Source: Pseudomonas sp. GD03858
Lineage (GTDB): Bacteria > Pseudomonadota > Gammaproteobacteria > Pseudomonadales > Pseudomonadaceae
Assembly: GCF_029840925.1 (NCBI RefSeq)
Contig: NZ_JAOCDM010000036.1
Location: 1 to 44,291 of the forward strand
Length of the DNA stretch: 44,291 nt
Direction of reading: 5' to 3'
Shown: piece by piece, positions 18,017-30,463 of the stretch
Numbering within the stretch: position 1 is the stretch's first letter
Layout: each line of letters opens with the position of its first letter
The notes under the pieces: generated by a model
Database searches by the model: none
What the model was told of the DNA's origin: nothing
What the model saw: the letters and a program-made list of their open reading frames with translations, nothing else
Position numbers and translations under genes: made by a program

Positions 18017-19009
18017 ATGAACCTCAATGCGCCCATCACCCCGCAACGCAGCGACGAGCTGTCCGCCCTGTGCAAGGCCGGCGGCGATCCTCTGCGTCTG
18101 AACGTGCTGCGCGCATTGGCCAGCGACTCGTTCGGCGTGCTGGAGCTGGCGCAGATCTTCGACATCGGCCAGTCGGGCATGAGCCACCACTTGAAGGTGC
18201 TGGCCCAGGCCGACCTGGTGGCGACCCGTCGCGAAGGCAATGCGATCTTCTACCGCCGCGCCCTGCCCGACAGCCAGCGTCTCGGTGGCCGCCTGCACTC
18301 GGCGCTGCTCGAGGAAGTCGACGACCTGGCGCTGGCGCAGGACGTGCAAGCGCGCATCGCCCAGGTCCAGCAGCGCCGCGCGGCGACCAGCCAGGACTTC
18401 TTCCTGCGCGTGGAAGAAAAATTCCGCGCCCAGCAAGACCTGATCGCCGGGCTGCCACAGTACCGCGAAAGCCTGCTGGCGCTGCTCGACAAGCTCAGCT
18501 TCGACGACGGCGCCAGCGCCCTGGAGGTAGGCCCAGGCGACGGCGGCTTCCTGCCCGACCTGGCCAGGCGCTTCGAACAGGTCACGGCGATGGACAACAG
18601 CCCGACCATGCTCGAGCTGGCCCGCCAGGTCTGCGAGCGCCATCAACTGAACAACGTCAACCTGCAGTTGGCCGATGCACTGGGTGCAACGGATGTACAA
18701 GCCGACTGCGTCGTGCTGAACATGGTCCTGCACCATTTCAGCGACCCGGCCCTGGCCTTGCGCCTGCTGGCCAAACGGGTGAAGGCAGGCGGCAGCCTGC
18801 TGGTCACCGAGCTGTGCAGCCATGACCAGGGGTGGGCGCGCGAAGCCTGCGGCGATCTCTGGCTCGGCTTCGAGCAGGACGACCTGGCCCGTTGGGCCAA
18901 CGTAGCGGGATTGGTCCCCGGAGACAGCCTCTACGTGGGCTTGCGTAACGGTTTCCAGATCCAGGTCCGGCATTTCCAGCGGGCCGCTGGCGACATACAA
19001 CATCGGTAA
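18017..19009 (+). CDS. ArsR-family regulator fused to SAM-dependent methyltransferase domain
   Basis: A 330-residue two-domain protein. Residues 10-95 form an ArsR/SmtB winged helix with recognition helix [20 protein letters not shown]. No ArsR metal-binding cysteine cluster is visible. Residues 160-320 form a class I methyltransferase fold with motif I EVGPGDGG at 170-177 and [20 protein letters not shown] later. This matches the SahR-type architecture, in which a methyltransferase-like domain senses SAH or SAM to control methionine-cycle genes. It starts 20 bases before metK in the same direction and has a large palindrome upstream, which strongly suggests autoregulated control of metK. No Shine-Dalgarno is visible before the ATG. 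Confidence 0.85.
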   Translation: MNLNAPITPQRSDELSALCKAGGDPLRLNVLRALASDSFGVLELAQIFDIGQSGMSHHLKVLAQADLVATRREGNAIFYRRALPDSQRLGGRLHSALLEEVDDLALAQDVQARIAQVQQRRAATSQDFFLRVEEKFRAQQDLIAGLPQYRESLLALLDKLSFDDGASALEVGPGDGGFLPDLARRFEQVTAMDNSPTMLELARQVCERHQLNNVNLQLADALGATDVQADCVVLNMVLHHFSDPALALRLLAKRVKAGGSLLVTELCSHDQGWAREACGDLWLGFEQDDLARWANVAGLVPGDSLYVGLRNGFQIQVRHFQRAAGDIQHR

Positions 19010-19028
19010 ATTTCAGGAACCCATCGAG

Positions 19029-20219
19029 ATGAGCGAATACTCCCTTTTCACCTCCGAGTCCGTGTCCGAAGGGCATCCGGACAAGATCGCCGACCAGATC
19101 TCCGACGCGGTGCTGGACGCCATCATCGCCCAGGACAAGTACGCCCGCGTGGCCTGCGAGACGCTGGTCAAGACCGGTGTCGCCATCATCGCCGGTGAAG
19201 TCACCACCTCGGCCTGGGTCGACCTGGAAGAGCTGGTGCGCAAGGTCATCATCGACATCGGCTACAACAGCTCCGACGTCGGCTTCGACGGCGCCACCTG
19301 CGCCGTGATGAACATCATCGGCAAGCAGTCGGTGGACATCGCCCAGGGCGTCGACCGCTCCAAGCCGGAAGACCAGGGCGCCGGCGACCAGGGCCTGATG
19401 TTCGGCTACGCCAGCAACGAGACCGACGTGCTGATGCCGGCGCCGATCTGCTTCTCGCACCGCCTGGTCGAGCGCCAGGCCGAAGCGCGCAAGTCCAAGC
19501 TGCTGCCGTGGCTGCGCCCGGACGCCAAGTCCCAGGTCACCTGCCGCTACGAGAACGGCAAGGTAGTCGGCATCGACGCCGTCGTCCTGTCCACCCAGCA
19601 CAACCCTGAAGTGTCGCAGAAAGACCTGCAGGAAGCGGTGATGGAGCTGATCGTCAAGCACACGCTGCCGGCCGAACTGCTGCACAAGGACACCCAGTAC
19701 CACATCAACCCGACCGGCAACTTCATCATCGGTGGCCCGGTGGGCGACTGCGGCCTGACCGGTCGCAAGATCATCGTCGACTCCTATGGCGGCATGGCCC
19801 GTCACGGTGGTGGCGCGTTCTCCGGCAAGGACCCGTCCAAGGTCGACCGCTCCGCCGCCTACGCCGGCCGCTACGTGGCCAAGAACATCGTCGCCGCGGG
19901 CCTGGCCGAGCGTTGCGAGATCCAGGTGTCCTACGCCATCGGCGTGGCCCAGCCGACCTCCATCTCGATCAATACCTTCGGCACCGGCAAGGTTTCCGAC
20001 GAGAAGATCGTGCAGCTGGTACGCGAGTGCTTCGACCTGCGTCCGTACGCCATCACCACCATGCTCGACCTGCTCCACCCGATGTACCAGGAAACCGCTG
20101 CGTACGGTCACTTTGGCCGCACCCCGCAGCAGAAGACCGTGGGTGACGATACCTTCACCACCTTCACCTGGGAGCGCACCGACCGCGCCGCCGCCCTGCG
20201 CGACGCCGCAGGCCTGTAA
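19029..20219 (+). CDS. metK: S-adenosylmethionine synthase
   Basis: Makes SAM from methionine and ATP, 396 residues, full length. The signature [20 protein letters not shown] opens the protein. The second signature reads [16 protein letters not shown] and the phosphate-binding [19 protein letters not shown] is intact. CAGGAA lies upstream of the ATG. It is probably cotranscribed with the preceding regulator gene and ends in a strong terminator. Confidence 0.98.
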   Translation: MSEYSLFTSESVSEGHPDKIADQISDAVLDAIIAQDKYARVACETLVKTGVAIIAGEVTTSAWVDLEELVRKVIIDIGYNSSDVGFDGATCAVMNIIGKQSVDIAQGVDRSKPEDQGAGDQGLMFGYASNETDVLMPAPICFSHRLVERQAEARKSKLLPWLRPDAKSQVTCRYENGKVVGIDAVVLSTQHNPEVSQKDLQEAVMELIVKHTLPAELLHKDTQYHINPTGNFIIGGPVGDCGLTGRKIIVDSYGGMARHGGGAFSGKDPSKVDRSAAYAGRYVAKNIVAAGLAERCEIQVSYAIGVAQPTSISINTFGTGKVSDEKIVQLVRECFDLRPYAITTMLDLLHPMYQETAAYGHFGRTPQQKTVGDDTFTTFTWERTDRAAALRDAAGL

Positions 20220-22034
<1,815 letters not shown>

Positions 22035-22093
22035 TTTGCGCGGATCAGGGCAGCATTTCGCTTTCTGCCGCCCCGCCCCGAATGGAGCCCCCG

Positions 22094-22489
22094 ATGAAAC
22101 TGCTTTCGTCCCTCGCCCTGTCCACCCTGCTCGGCTTCGCCGCCAGCCCGCTGCTGGCCGCCGAAGAGCAGCCGGGCCTGACCGGCTGCGCGGCCAAGCG
22201 CCAGGCCATCAGCGAACAGATCGAACAAGCCCGCGCCCATGGCAACAGCGACCAGCAGGCCGGCCTGGAAAAGGCCCTGAGCGAAGTCACCGAGCACTGC
22301 ACCGACGCAGGCCTGCGCAAGGAGCGCGAGCAGAAGGTGCTCGACGCCCGTCACGAAGTGAACCAGCGCACCAAGGACCTGGACAAGGCCATGAAGAAAG
22401 GTGACGCGGAGAAGATCAACAAGCGCAAGGACAAGCTGGCCGAGGCGAAGAAGGAGCTGCAGGAGGCCGTGGACGAGCTCGAACGCTAG
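22094..22489 (+). CDS. DUF1090 (YqjC-like) periplasmic protein
   Basis: A 131-residue exported protein of the DUF1090 family. A Sec signal peptide (MKLLSSLALSTLLGFAASPL, cleavage after LLA) is followed by GCAAKRQAISEQIEQA. The rest is a charged, lysine-rich coiled coil (ELQEAVDELER at the end). The two cysteines (GCAAK and EHCTDAGL) are typical of the family. GGAG precedes the ATG at 22094. The function is unknown; E. coli YqjC lies in an envelope-stress-associated cluster. It is a monocistronic-looking gene 60 bases after ligB. Confidence 0.88.
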   Translation: MKLLSSLALSTLLGFAASPLLAAEEQPGLTGCAAKRQAISEQIEQARAHGNSDQQAGLEKALSEVTEHCTDAGLRKEREQKVLDARHEVNQRTKDLDKAMKKGDAEKINKRKDKLAEAKKELQEAVDELER

Positions 22490-22513
22490 CCTGACAGCCT
22501 CATGTGTGCGAAC

Positions 22514-22541
22514 GCTTGTGGGAGCGGGCTTGCACTCACAA
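22514..22541. repeat. Partial REP
   Basis: A truncated REP (GCTTGTGGGAGCGGGCTTGC) in the convergent gap between the DUF1090 and cytochrome genes, lacking the second half of the core. Confidence 0.55.
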
Positions 22542-22553
22542 CAGCCCATTCGC

Positions 22554-23000
22554 TCAGTGATTGCGAAACTCGCTATGACAGGCCTTGCACGCCGCCTCGA
22601 CCTTGTCCATCGGCGCCTTCACCTGCGCCGCGTCCAGTGGCTGGGTACGGGTGACCGCGACCAGCTCGCCGGTAACGCCTTCCAGTTGCCGTGCCAGGTC
22701 CTGGAACCGCGCCTGGCGCTCCCAGACCTCGGCCCGCGCACTGCTGTCACCGTTGTCGCGGACCTGTGGGAAGTGCTGCCAGGGCTCCTGGGCCAGGGTA
22801 TCGAGCTTCACCGCACCATCGGCGAACCTGACTCCGTCGAACGGCAGGCGACCGCGCAGCATGCCGCCCATGTCCTCGCTGGTCTTGAGCATCTGCTTGA
22901 AGATCGCCTTGCGCTGGCCCAATGGCGAGTTGGGGTCGACGCCGTCACAGGCACTCAAGGCCAGGGCGGCGAGCAGTACTACGGTCAATCGCTTGAACAT
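22554..23000 (-). CDS. Cytochrome c' / c556-like lipoprotein
   Basis: A 148-residue protein with one C-terminal haem-c motif, CKACH, in VEAACKACHSEFRNH. That is the placement seen in cytochrome c'/c556 (Cytochrom_C_2) four-helix bundles. A methionine or aromatic distal ligand would come from the first helix (QRKAIFKQMLKTSEDMGGML). The signal peptide MFKRLTVVLLAALALSAC ends in a lipobox-like SAC, so it may be anchored to a membrane. It starts about 120 bases from mltA, divergently. A role in periplasmic electron transfer or ligand sensing is inferred from the fold only. Confidence 0.85.
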   Translation of the reverse strand: MFKRLTVVLLAALALSACDGVDPNSPLGQRKAIFKQMLKTSEDMGGMLRGRLPFDGVRFADGAVKLDTLAQEPWQHFPQVRDNGDSSARAEVWERQARFQDLARQLEGVTGELVAVTRTQPLDAAQVKAPMDKVEAACKACHSEFRNH

Positions 23001-23119
23001 CACGGTCTCTTCGGCCAGGAAAACGGGCGGCCAGTATCGCCGCGTCCTGGACAAAGACCAATAGCCACACAGAAAACAGGGGTGAATCTTCATCCTTCCC
23101 CCCTTACAGGATCGACGAC

Positions 23120-24271
23120 ATGAAATCTGCATTGCGCCATCTCGCCTGGGCGCTGCCCACCCTGGTGCTGCTGGCCGGCTGCAACGGCGGCGAGAGCACC
23201 AAGCCCGAGCCGCACGCCATCGCCACCTACGCCCCGGCCACCTGGAAGGACCTGCCCCAGGTCAGCGACGAAGACCTGCTGGCCGGCTTCTACGCCTGGC
23301 GCAACGGCTGCCAGAAGCTCACCCGCGACCCGGTCTGGGCCGCCACCTGCGAAGCAGCGGGGTCGGCAACGGCCAGCGCCGCCCAGGTGCGCACCTTCCT
23401 CGAGCACAACCTCGAGGTCTACGGCCTGCGCTCGGCGCAAAACAGCGCCAGCGGCCTGATCACCGGTTACTACGAGCCGGTCTACCCAGGCAGCCTGGAA
23501 CGCAGCGACAGCGCCCACGTGCCGGTGTACGGCGTGCCTGACGACATGATCGTGGTCGACCTGGCCAGCGTGTACCCCGAGCTCAAGGGCAAGCGCCTGC
23601 GCGGGCGCCTCGAAGGGCGGGTCCTCAAGCCCTACGACACCGCCGAGGTGATCAACCGCGATGGCGCCAAGGCACCGGTGCTGGCCTGGCTGACCGACCC
23701 GATGGACCTGCAGTTCCTGCAGATCCAAGGCTCGGGGCGCATCCAGCTGGAAAACGGTCGCCAGTTGCGCCTGGGCTATGCCGACCAGAACGGCCATCCT
23801 TACCGGCCAATCGGTCGCTGGCTGGTGGAGCAGGGTCAGTTGCCAAAGGAAGAGGTGACCATGGGCAGCATCCACGCCTGGGCCCAGGCCAATCCGCAAC
23901 GCGTTCCGCAGTTGCTGGCCAGCAACCCGAGCTACGTGTTCTTCAGCACTCGTCCAGACAGCAACGAAGGCCCGCGTGGCTCGCTGAACGTACCGCTGAC
24001 CGCCGGCTACAGCGTGGCCATCGACCGCAAGGTGATTCCGCTGGGCAGCCTGCTGTGGCTGTCCACCACCCGCCCGGATGGCTCGCCCGTGGTACGCCCG
24101 GTGGGGGCGCAGGACACCGGCGGCGCGATCACCGGCGAGGTTCGCGCGGACCTGTTCTGGGGCACCGGGCCCGAGGCCGGCGAGCTGGCAGGGAACATGA
24201 AACAGCAGGGGCAGATCTGGATGCTGTGGCCCAAGGGCCAGGCGCTGCCAGAAGTACCTAAGGTGCCTTGA
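23120..24271 (+). CDS. mltA: Membrane-bound lytic murein transglycosylase A
   Basis: A 383-residue outer-membrane lipoprotein that cleaves peptidoglycan glycan strands with formation of 1,6-anhydromuramic ends. The lipobox is LLAGC (Cys21 region). The MltA domain holds LITGYYEPVYPGSLERSD and the RVPQLLASNPSYVFF region. The 3D domain contains the catalytic aspartate in GAQDTGGAITGEVRADLFWG. AGGA precedes the ATG by nine bases. It is divergent from the cytochrome gene and followed by a REP pair. Confidence 0.96.
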   Translation: MKSALRHLAWALPTLVLLAGCNGGESTKPEPHAIATYAPATWKDLPQVSDEDLLAGFYAWRNGCQKLTRDPVWAATCEAAGSATASAAQVRTFLEHNLEVYGLRSAQNSASGLITGYYEPVYPGSLERSDSAHVPVYGVPDDMIVVDLASVYPELKGKRLRGRLEGRVLKPYDTAEVINRDGAKAPVLAWLTDPMDLQFLQIQGSGRIQLENGRQLRLGYADQNGHPYRPIGRWLVEQGQLPKEEVTMGSIHAWAQANPQRVPQLLASNPSYVFFSTRPDSNEGPRGSLNVPLTAGYSVAIDRKVIPLGSLLWLSTTRPDGSPVVRPVGAQDTGGAITGEVRADLFWGTGPEAGELAGNMKQQGQIWMLWPKGQALPEVPKVP

Positions 24272-24283
24272 TCGACGCTGGAG

Positions 24284-24354
24284 TCTTCGCGGGTAAACCC
24301 GCTCCCACAGATTGGCGGCAGCGCCCCTGTGGGAGCGGGTTTACCCGCGAAACA
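24284..24354. repeat. REP pair (inverted), type A
   Basis: Near-perfect inverted pair, CTTCGCGGGTAAACCCGCTC on the left and GAGCGGGTTTACCCGCGAA on the right, between convergent mltA and the MAPEG gene. Confidence 0.9.
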
Positions 24355-24366
24355 GGCGACTCGGCC

Positions 24367-24753
24367 TCAGATGGACACCACGAAGAACGACACGATCAGC
24401 GCCAACCCGGCGAACCACACCAGCGAGCGCAATGCCGCCCAGTCCGCCAGGTAGCAGATGATGTAGAGCAGGCGACTGGTGATGTACAGCACCGCCAGCA
24501 CATCCTGGGTCACCTGCTCGGCATTGCCGACGACATCGGCCACCAACACCGCCGCCGCGAACGCCGGAAATGCCTCGAAGCTGTTCTGCTGCGCCGCGTG
24601 CGCGCGCCTGGGCAGGCCGGACAGCGTTTCCAGGAACGCCCGCGGGTCGTGGTTGTCACGCAGGCCGAAGCGCCCACTGCTGACCTTGGCGATCAGCGCG
24701 CACAGCGGCGCCAGGCACAGGGCGATGAGAATGCACCACAGGGCAACGGTCAT
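24367..24753 (-). CDS. MAPEG-family membrane protein
   Basis: A 128-residue integral membrane protein with four hydrophobic helices, of the MAPEG superfamily (glutathione S-transferase-like membrane proteins). The family-typical segments are RAHAAQQNSFEAFPAFAAAV in the second helix region and TSRLLYIICYLADWAALRSL in the last helices. The start has AAGGAG nine bases before the ATG. It begins 31 bases after the EamA gene and is probably in one operon with it. The substrate and activity are unknown for bacterial members of this type. Confidence 0.85.
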   Translation of the reverse strand: MTVALWCILIALCLAPLCALIAKVSSGRFGLRDNHDPRAFLETLSGLPRRAHAAQQNSFEAFPAFAAAVLVADVVGNAEQVTQDVLAVLYITSRLLYIICYLADWAALRSLVWFAGLALIVSFFVVSI

Positions 24754-24784
24754 GGACAGGACTCCTTGTTCGCAGAGGATCGGT

Positions 24785-25618
24785 TCAGAGCTTCATCACC
24801 AGCATGCCTGCCAGGACCAGCCCGCAAGCTAGGAGTCTCGGCCCACCAAAAGGTTCTTTGAGGTAGCGCATGCCCAGCAGCACCACCAGGATCACGCTCA
24901 GCTCGCGCAGCGCCGCCGCCTCGGCCACCGACCCCAGGTGCATGGCCCACAGCACCAGAGCGTAGCTGAACAGTACGCACAGCCCCACCGCCAGGCCCAG
25001 GCGCCACTGCGTGCGCCAGAACGACACGAACGGCGCCCGCCGCGCCACGCTGGCCACCAGCGGGAACGGCCAGGCACTGAGCAGGGTCAGCCACACCAGG
25101 TAGTCCCACGGTTTACCCCACAGCCGCACGGCCTGGCCGTCGAACCAGGTGTAGCAGCCGATGCACAGGCCGATCAGCGCCACCACCGGCAGCATCGACC
25201 AGGGCAGGCGATCGCCGCCCCCGCCCTGCCACAGCAGGCAGGCCATGCCGCAGGGGATCAGCAGGATGCCGACGATCTGTTGCTGGCTCAGCGACTCGCC
25301 GGCAAAGGCCAGGGTCAGGCCGAGCACGACCAAGGGCGACAAGCCACGCATCAGGGGATAGACCAGGCCCAGGTCGCCGACCCGATAGGCCTTGATCAGC
25401 AGGTAGCGGTACAGCTGCTCGGCCAGCGCCGAGGCCAGCAGCCAGGGCCAGATCCGTGCGGGAGGGAAATCGACGAAGGCCACCGCCAGCACGGCGAACA
25501 CCAATGCCACCAGATCCATGCTGGCAATCACCAGCAGGCGTTCGCCGCTGAATTTGATGAGGGTGTTCCAGGTGGCGTGCAGCAGGGCTGCGACCAGTAC
25601 CAGGGAAGTTGCCAGCAC
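24785..25618 (-). CDS. EamA/DMT-superfamily transporter
   Basis: A 277-residue inner-membrane protein with about ten hydrophobic helices arranged as two EamA repeats. The first repeat contains VYPLMRGLSPLVVLGLTLAF. The second contains SVAEAAALRELSVILVVLLG, where a small residue-rich helix matches the drug/metabolite transporter pattern. The start is a GTG at 25618 (MLATSLVLVAALLHATWN) with AAGGAT about 11 bases upstream. The substrate is unknown; DMT members export amino acids, nucleosides or drugs. It precedes the MAPEG gene. Confidence 0.85.
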   Translation of the reverse strand: MLATSLVLVAALLHATWNTLIKFSGERLLVIASMDLVALVFAVLAVAFVDFPPARIWPWLLASALAEQLYRYLLIKAYRVGDLGLVYPLMRGLSPLVVLGLTLAFAGESLSQQQIVGILLIPCGMACLLWQGGGGDRLPWSMLPVVALIGLCIGCYTWFDGQAVRLWGKPWDYLVWLTLLSAWPFPLVASVARRAPFVSFWRTQWRLGLAVGLCVLFSYALVLWAMHLGSVAEAAALRELSVILVVLLGMRYLKEPFGGPRLLACGLVLAGMLVMKL

Positions 25619-25732
25619 GCCGTCTTATCCTTGTGACTGTCCAAGGCTGTGAATATATAGCGTTTGGAAAAGCTCTGCGGGAGCAGTTGCTCGCGAAGAA
25701 TGCGACTGGGTAGATGGCACCGGCTGCGCCGC

Positions 25733-25767
25733 TGTTCGCGGGGGAACCCGCTCCCACAGGGTATGCG
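25733..25767. repeat. Single REP
   Basis: One inverted type A copy (TTCGCGGGGGAACCCGCTCC) in the divergent EamA / antiporter gap. Confidence 0.7.
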
Positions 25768-25850
25768 GTGTACCCACTGAATGGGAACGATTTGGACTGA
25801 TTCGGTCAAAGCCTGTGTCCCGAGCACCGCGCCAGATCATCCAAGAACTG

Positions 25851-25865
25851 CCCGAGTCACTCGGG
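25851..25865. other. Short palindrome before the antiporter
   Basis: CCCGAG-TCA-CTCGGG, a perfect 6-bp-arm inverted repeat 35 bases before the antiporter start codon. It could be an operator or an RNA hairpin; nothing else supports either reading. Confidence 0.35.
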
Positions 25866-25899
25866 AAACGACTTGGAAGCCACTGTTACAGGATTCGGG

Positions 25900-27135
25900 A
25901 TGCTTGAATTAGTTGCCGCGTTTATCTGCCTCACCACCCTTCTCACCTATGTGAATTACCGCTTCATCGGCCTGCCGCCGGCCATCGGCGTGATGGTCAC
26001 CGCACTGTTGTTCTCCCTGATCCTGCAGGGCCTGAGCCTGATCGGCTTCCCCGGCCTGGAAGAACGCGTCGAAGGCCTGATGAACCAGATCGACTTCAAC
26101 GACCTGCTGATGCACTGGATGCTGTCGTTCCTGCTGTTCGCCGGCGCCCTGCACGTCAACCTCAGCGACCTGCGCAGCTATCGCTGGCCGATCGGCCTGC
26201 TGGCCACCCTTGGTGTGCTGATCGCCACCGTGGTGATTGGCTACCTGGCGCACTGGGTGTTCGCGCTGTTCGGCTGGAACGTGCCGCTGATCTACTGCCT
26301 GCTGTTCGGCGCGCTGATCTCGCCGACCGACCCGATCGCCGTGCTCGGCGCGCTGCGCACCGCCAACGCCTCCAAGCCGCTGAAGACCACCATCGTCGGT
26401 GAGTCGCTGTTCAACGACGGCACCGCGGTAGTGGTGTTCACCGTGCTGCTGGGCATCATCCAGCTGGGCGAGACGCCGAGCGTCGCCGACACCGCCCTGC
26501 TGTTCGCCCGCGAAGCCATCGGCGGGGTGGTGTTCGGCGGGGTGATCGGCTATGCCACCTATCGCATGATCAAGAGCGTCGAGCAGTACCAGGTAGAGGT
26601 GATGCTGACCCTGGCCCTGGTGATCGGCGGCTCGGCCATGTGCTACGAGCTGCACGTCTCGGCGCCGATCGCCATGGTGGTGGCCGGTCTGATCATCGGC
26701 AACCTGGGGCGCAACCTGGCGATGAACGACATGACCCGCCGCTACATGGACGGTTTCTGGGAACTGATCGACGACATGCTCAACGCCCTGCTGTTCGCCT
26801 TGATCGGCCTGGAACTGTTGCTGCTGCCGTTCAACTGGCTGCACTTGGCGGCGGGCGGCGTGCTGGCGGTGGCGGTGCTGGCTTCGCGCCTGCTCACCGT
26901 GGCGCCGGCGATCATGCTGCTGCGCCGCTGGCGCGCGGTGCCGCAAGGCACCATTCGCGTGCTGACCTGGGGTGGCCTGCGCGGCGGCGTGTCGGTGGCC
27001 CTGGCGCTGTCGCTGCCGCAGGGCGACGAGCGCGACCTACTGCTGTCGATCACCTACATCGTGGTGCTGTCGTCGATCCTGGTGCAGGGACTGTCGATCG
27101 GCAAGGTGGTCAAGGGCGTAAGCCAACAAGCCTGA
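25900..27135 (+). CDS. CPA1-family Na+/H+ antiporter
   Basis: A 411-residue sodium(potassium)/proton antiporter of the CPA1/NhaP type in the inner membrane. About 12 membrane helices are present. The ion-site signatures are visible: ALISPTDPIAVLGALR in TM5 and GESLFNDGTAVVVF with the Asn-Asp pair in TM6. The conserved WGGLRGGVSVALALSLP follows near the C-terminus. There is no long cytoplasmic tail, so it is a short-form member. The ATG at 25900 has AGGA about eight bases upstream; nine upstream codons are also open. It should help with pH and salt homeostasis. Confidence 0.92.
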   Translation: MLELVAAFICLTTLLTYVNYRFIGLPPAIGVMVTALLFSLILQGLSLIGFPGLEERVEGLMNQIDFNDLLMHWMLSFLLFAGALHVNLSDLRSYRWPIGLLATLGVLIATVVIGYLAHWVFALFGWNVPLIYCLLFGALISPTDPIAVLGALRTANASKPLKTTIVGESLFNDGTAVVVFTVLLGIIQLGETPSVADTALLFAREAIGGVVFGGVIGYATYRMIKSVEQYQVEVMLTLALVIGGSAMCYELHVSAPIAMVVAGLIIGNLGRNLAMNDMTRRYMDGFWELIDDMLNALLFALIGLELLLLPFNWLHLAAGGVLAVAVLASRLLTVAPAIMLLRRWRAVPQGTIRVLTWGGLRGGVSVALALSLPQGDERDLLLSITYIVVLSSILVQGLSIGKVVKGVSQQA

Positions 27136-27150
27136 TGCATCGAGCTGGCT

Positions 27151-27218
27151 GCTTCGCGGGCAAACCCGCTCCCACAGGATGGCAGGACCTGTGGGAGCGG
27201 GTTTGCCCGCGAAGGGCG
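27151..27218. repeat. REP pair (inverted), type A
   Basis: Near-perfect pair, CTTCGCGGGCAAACCCGCTC and GAGCGGGTTTGCCCGCGAAG, between the convergent antiporter and thioesterase genes. Confidence 0.9.
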
Positions 27219-27228
27219 AACGCCGGTC

Positions 27229-27630
27229 TCACTCCACCGCGCTGTCCGGGAACTGGTCCTGGATGTACTTGATCTCGGTACGCCCGTGCGGCGCTGGCTG
27301 GCCATCCTCGCCCAGGTTGACGAAGACCATCTTGTCGACGGTGAGGATCGCCTTGCGGCTGATCTTGTTGCGCACTTCGCACTTGAGGGTGATCGAGGTG
27401 CGGCCGAACTCGGTGGCGGTGATGCCCAACTCGATGATGTCGCCCTGGCGCGAGGCACTGACGAAGTTGATCTCCGAGATGTACTTGGTCACCACGCGCT
27501 GGTTGCCCAGCTGGACGATGGCGTAGATCGCCGCTTCTTCGTCGATCCAGCGCAACAGGCTGCCGCCGAACAACGTGCCGTTGGGGTTGAGGTCTTCGGG
27601 TTTTACCCATTTGCGGGTGTGAAAATTCAT
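27229..27630 (-). CDS. YciA-like acyl-CoA thioesterase
   Basis: A 133-residue hotdog-fold thioesterase that should hydrolyse acyl-CoA to free acid and CoA. The family motif NPNGTLFGGSLLRWIDEEAA holds the catalytic Asp, and KYISEINFVSASRQGDIIEL is the second conserved strand. It is shorter than two-domain thioesterases and similar in size to E. coli YciA. The ATG has AGGAG five bases upstream. It is divergent from the ahcY leader. Confidence 0.9.
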   Translation of the reverse strand: MNFHTRKWVKPEDLNPNGTLFGGSLLRWIDEEAAIYAIVQLGNQRVVTKYISEINFVSASRQGDIIELGITATEFGRTSITLKCEVRNKISRKAILTVDKMVFVNLGEDGQPAPHGRTEIKYIQDQFPDSAVE

Positions 27631-27668
27631 CTGTACTCCTGACCGGCTTGGCTGACGTGCGGTAATGA

Positions 27669-29334
<1,666 letters not shown>

Positions 29335-29336
<2 letters not shown>

Positions 29337-29493
29337 GCGGCAAGCTTGCAGCTGCAAGCGGCAAGATACGGCAGACCGTGTCGTTGCTGCTTGCGACTCA
29401 GCCTTGGAAGCTCTTGAATGTACCCAAGCCAGATCGGCCATCACCGGTCTGGCTTTTACTTGCAGCTTGCCGCTTGAAGCTTGCTGCTTGAGG
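29335..29493. repeat. Bipartite inverted heptamer array, locus 2
   Basis: The left block (29335-29365) begins inside the ahcY stop codon and holds units such as AAGCGGC and AAGCTTG. The right block (29459-29493) is inverted (TTGCAGC, TTGCCGC, TTGAAGC, TTGCTGC) and runs up to the metF ribosome-binding site. A terminator-like hairpin lies between them. Confidence 0.8.
29426..29457 (+). terminator. Terminator-like hairpin after ahcY
   Basis: A 12-bp stem, AAGCCAGATCGG (29426-29437) with CCGGTCTGGCTT (29444-29455), one G-U pair, loop of six, then TT. It is about 90 bases after ahcY and 45 before metF, so it may end or attenuate the ahcY transcript. Confidence 0.7.
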
Positions 29494-29501
29494 AACGAGT
29501 G

Positions 29502-30347
29502 ATGTCCCAGGAACGCCGCTACAGTTTCGAGTTCTTCCCCACCAAGACCGACGCCGGTCACGAAAAGCTGATGGGCGTCGCCCGCCAGCTGGCCAGCTAC
29601 AACCCCGACTTCTTTTCCTGCACCTACGGTGCCGGCGGCTCGACCCGCGACCGCACGCTGAACACCGTGCTGCAACTGGAAAGCGAAGTGAAGGTCCCCG
29701 CCGCTCCGCACCTGTCGTGCGTGGGTGACAGCAAGGACGACCTGCGCGCCCTGCTCGCCGAATACAAGGCCGCCGGCATCAAGCGCATCGTCGCCCTGCG
29801 CGGCGACCTGCCATCCGGCATGGGCATGGCCAGCGGCGAGCTGCGCTATGCCAGCGACCTCGTCGAGTTCATCCGCCAGGAAACCGGCGATCACTTCCAC
29901 CTGGAGGTGGCCGCCTATCCCGAGATGCACCCACAGGCGCGCAACTTCGAGGCGGATCTCGCCAACTTCGTGCACAAGGTCAAGGCCGGTGCCGACAGCG
30001 CCATCACCCAGTACTTCTTCAACGCCGACAGCTACTTCTACTTCGTCGAGCGCGCGCAAAAGCTGGGCGTGGACATCCCGGTGGTGCCCGGCATCATGCC
30101 GATCACCAACTACAGCAAGCTGGCGCGCTTCTCCGATGCCTGCGGCGCCGAGATCCCGCGCTGGATCCGCAAGCAGCTGGAAGCCTATGCCGACGACAGC
30201 GCCAGCATCCAGGCGTTCGGCGAGGAAGTGATCACCCGCATGTGCGAACAGCTGCTGCAAGGCGGCGCGCCGGGGCTGCACTTCTATACCCTCAACCAGG
30301 CCGAACCGAGCCTGGCGATCTGGAACAACCTGAAGCTGCCACGCTGA
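29502..30347 (+). CDS. metF: Methylenetetrahydrofolate reductase
   Basis: FAD enzyme that reduces 5,10-methylene-THF to 5-methyl-THF, the methyl donor for methionine synthase; 281 residues. The N-terminal YSFEFFPTKTDAGHEKL contains the conserved catalytic Glu. FAD and folate motifs are visible in TYGAGGSTRDRTLNTV, RIVALRGDLPSG and the loop ITQYFFNADSYFYFVERA. GAGGA lies eight bases before the ATG and is formed at the end of the heptamer array. It sits in the ahcY-metF pair and completes the methyl cycle with metK. Confidence 0.96.
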   Translation: MSQERRYSFEFFPTKTDAGHEKLMGVARQLASYNPDFFSCTYGAGGSTRDRTLNTVLQLESEVKVPAAPHLSCVGDSKDDLRALLAEYKAAGIKRIVALRGDLPSGMGMASGELRYASDLVEFIRQETGDHFHLEVAAYPEMHPQARNFEADLANFVHKVKAGADSAITQYFFNADSYFYFVERAQKLGVDIPVVPGIMPITNYSKLARFSDACGAEIPRWIRKQLEAYADDSASIQAFGEEVITRMCEQLLQGGAPGLHFYTLNQAEPSLAIWNNLKLPR

Positions 30348-30352
30348 TGGCC

Positions 30353-30390
30353 ATGGACAAGGCTTTGGCCCAGATCAAAGCCTTGTCCAT
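30353..30390. terminator. Perfect 15-bp inverted repeat after metF
   Basis: ATGGACAAGGCTTTG and its exact reverse complement are separated by eight bases and begin five bases after the metF stop. The T-run is short (TTTG), so it may be a processing or stability hairpin rather than a strict terminator. Confidence 0.6.
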
Positions 30391-30463
30391 TTGCGTTGCC
30401 GGCCTGCTTCGCGGCGACCATGGGTCACTGGCGCCCGCCAGAGCGGCAGCGTACTCTGCCGCC

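Noticed and set aside
18017..19009. Arsenic-resistance regulator.
   Set aside because: No metal-binding cysteine cluster and no ars genes; the methyltransferase domain and the metK neighbour point to the methyl cycle.
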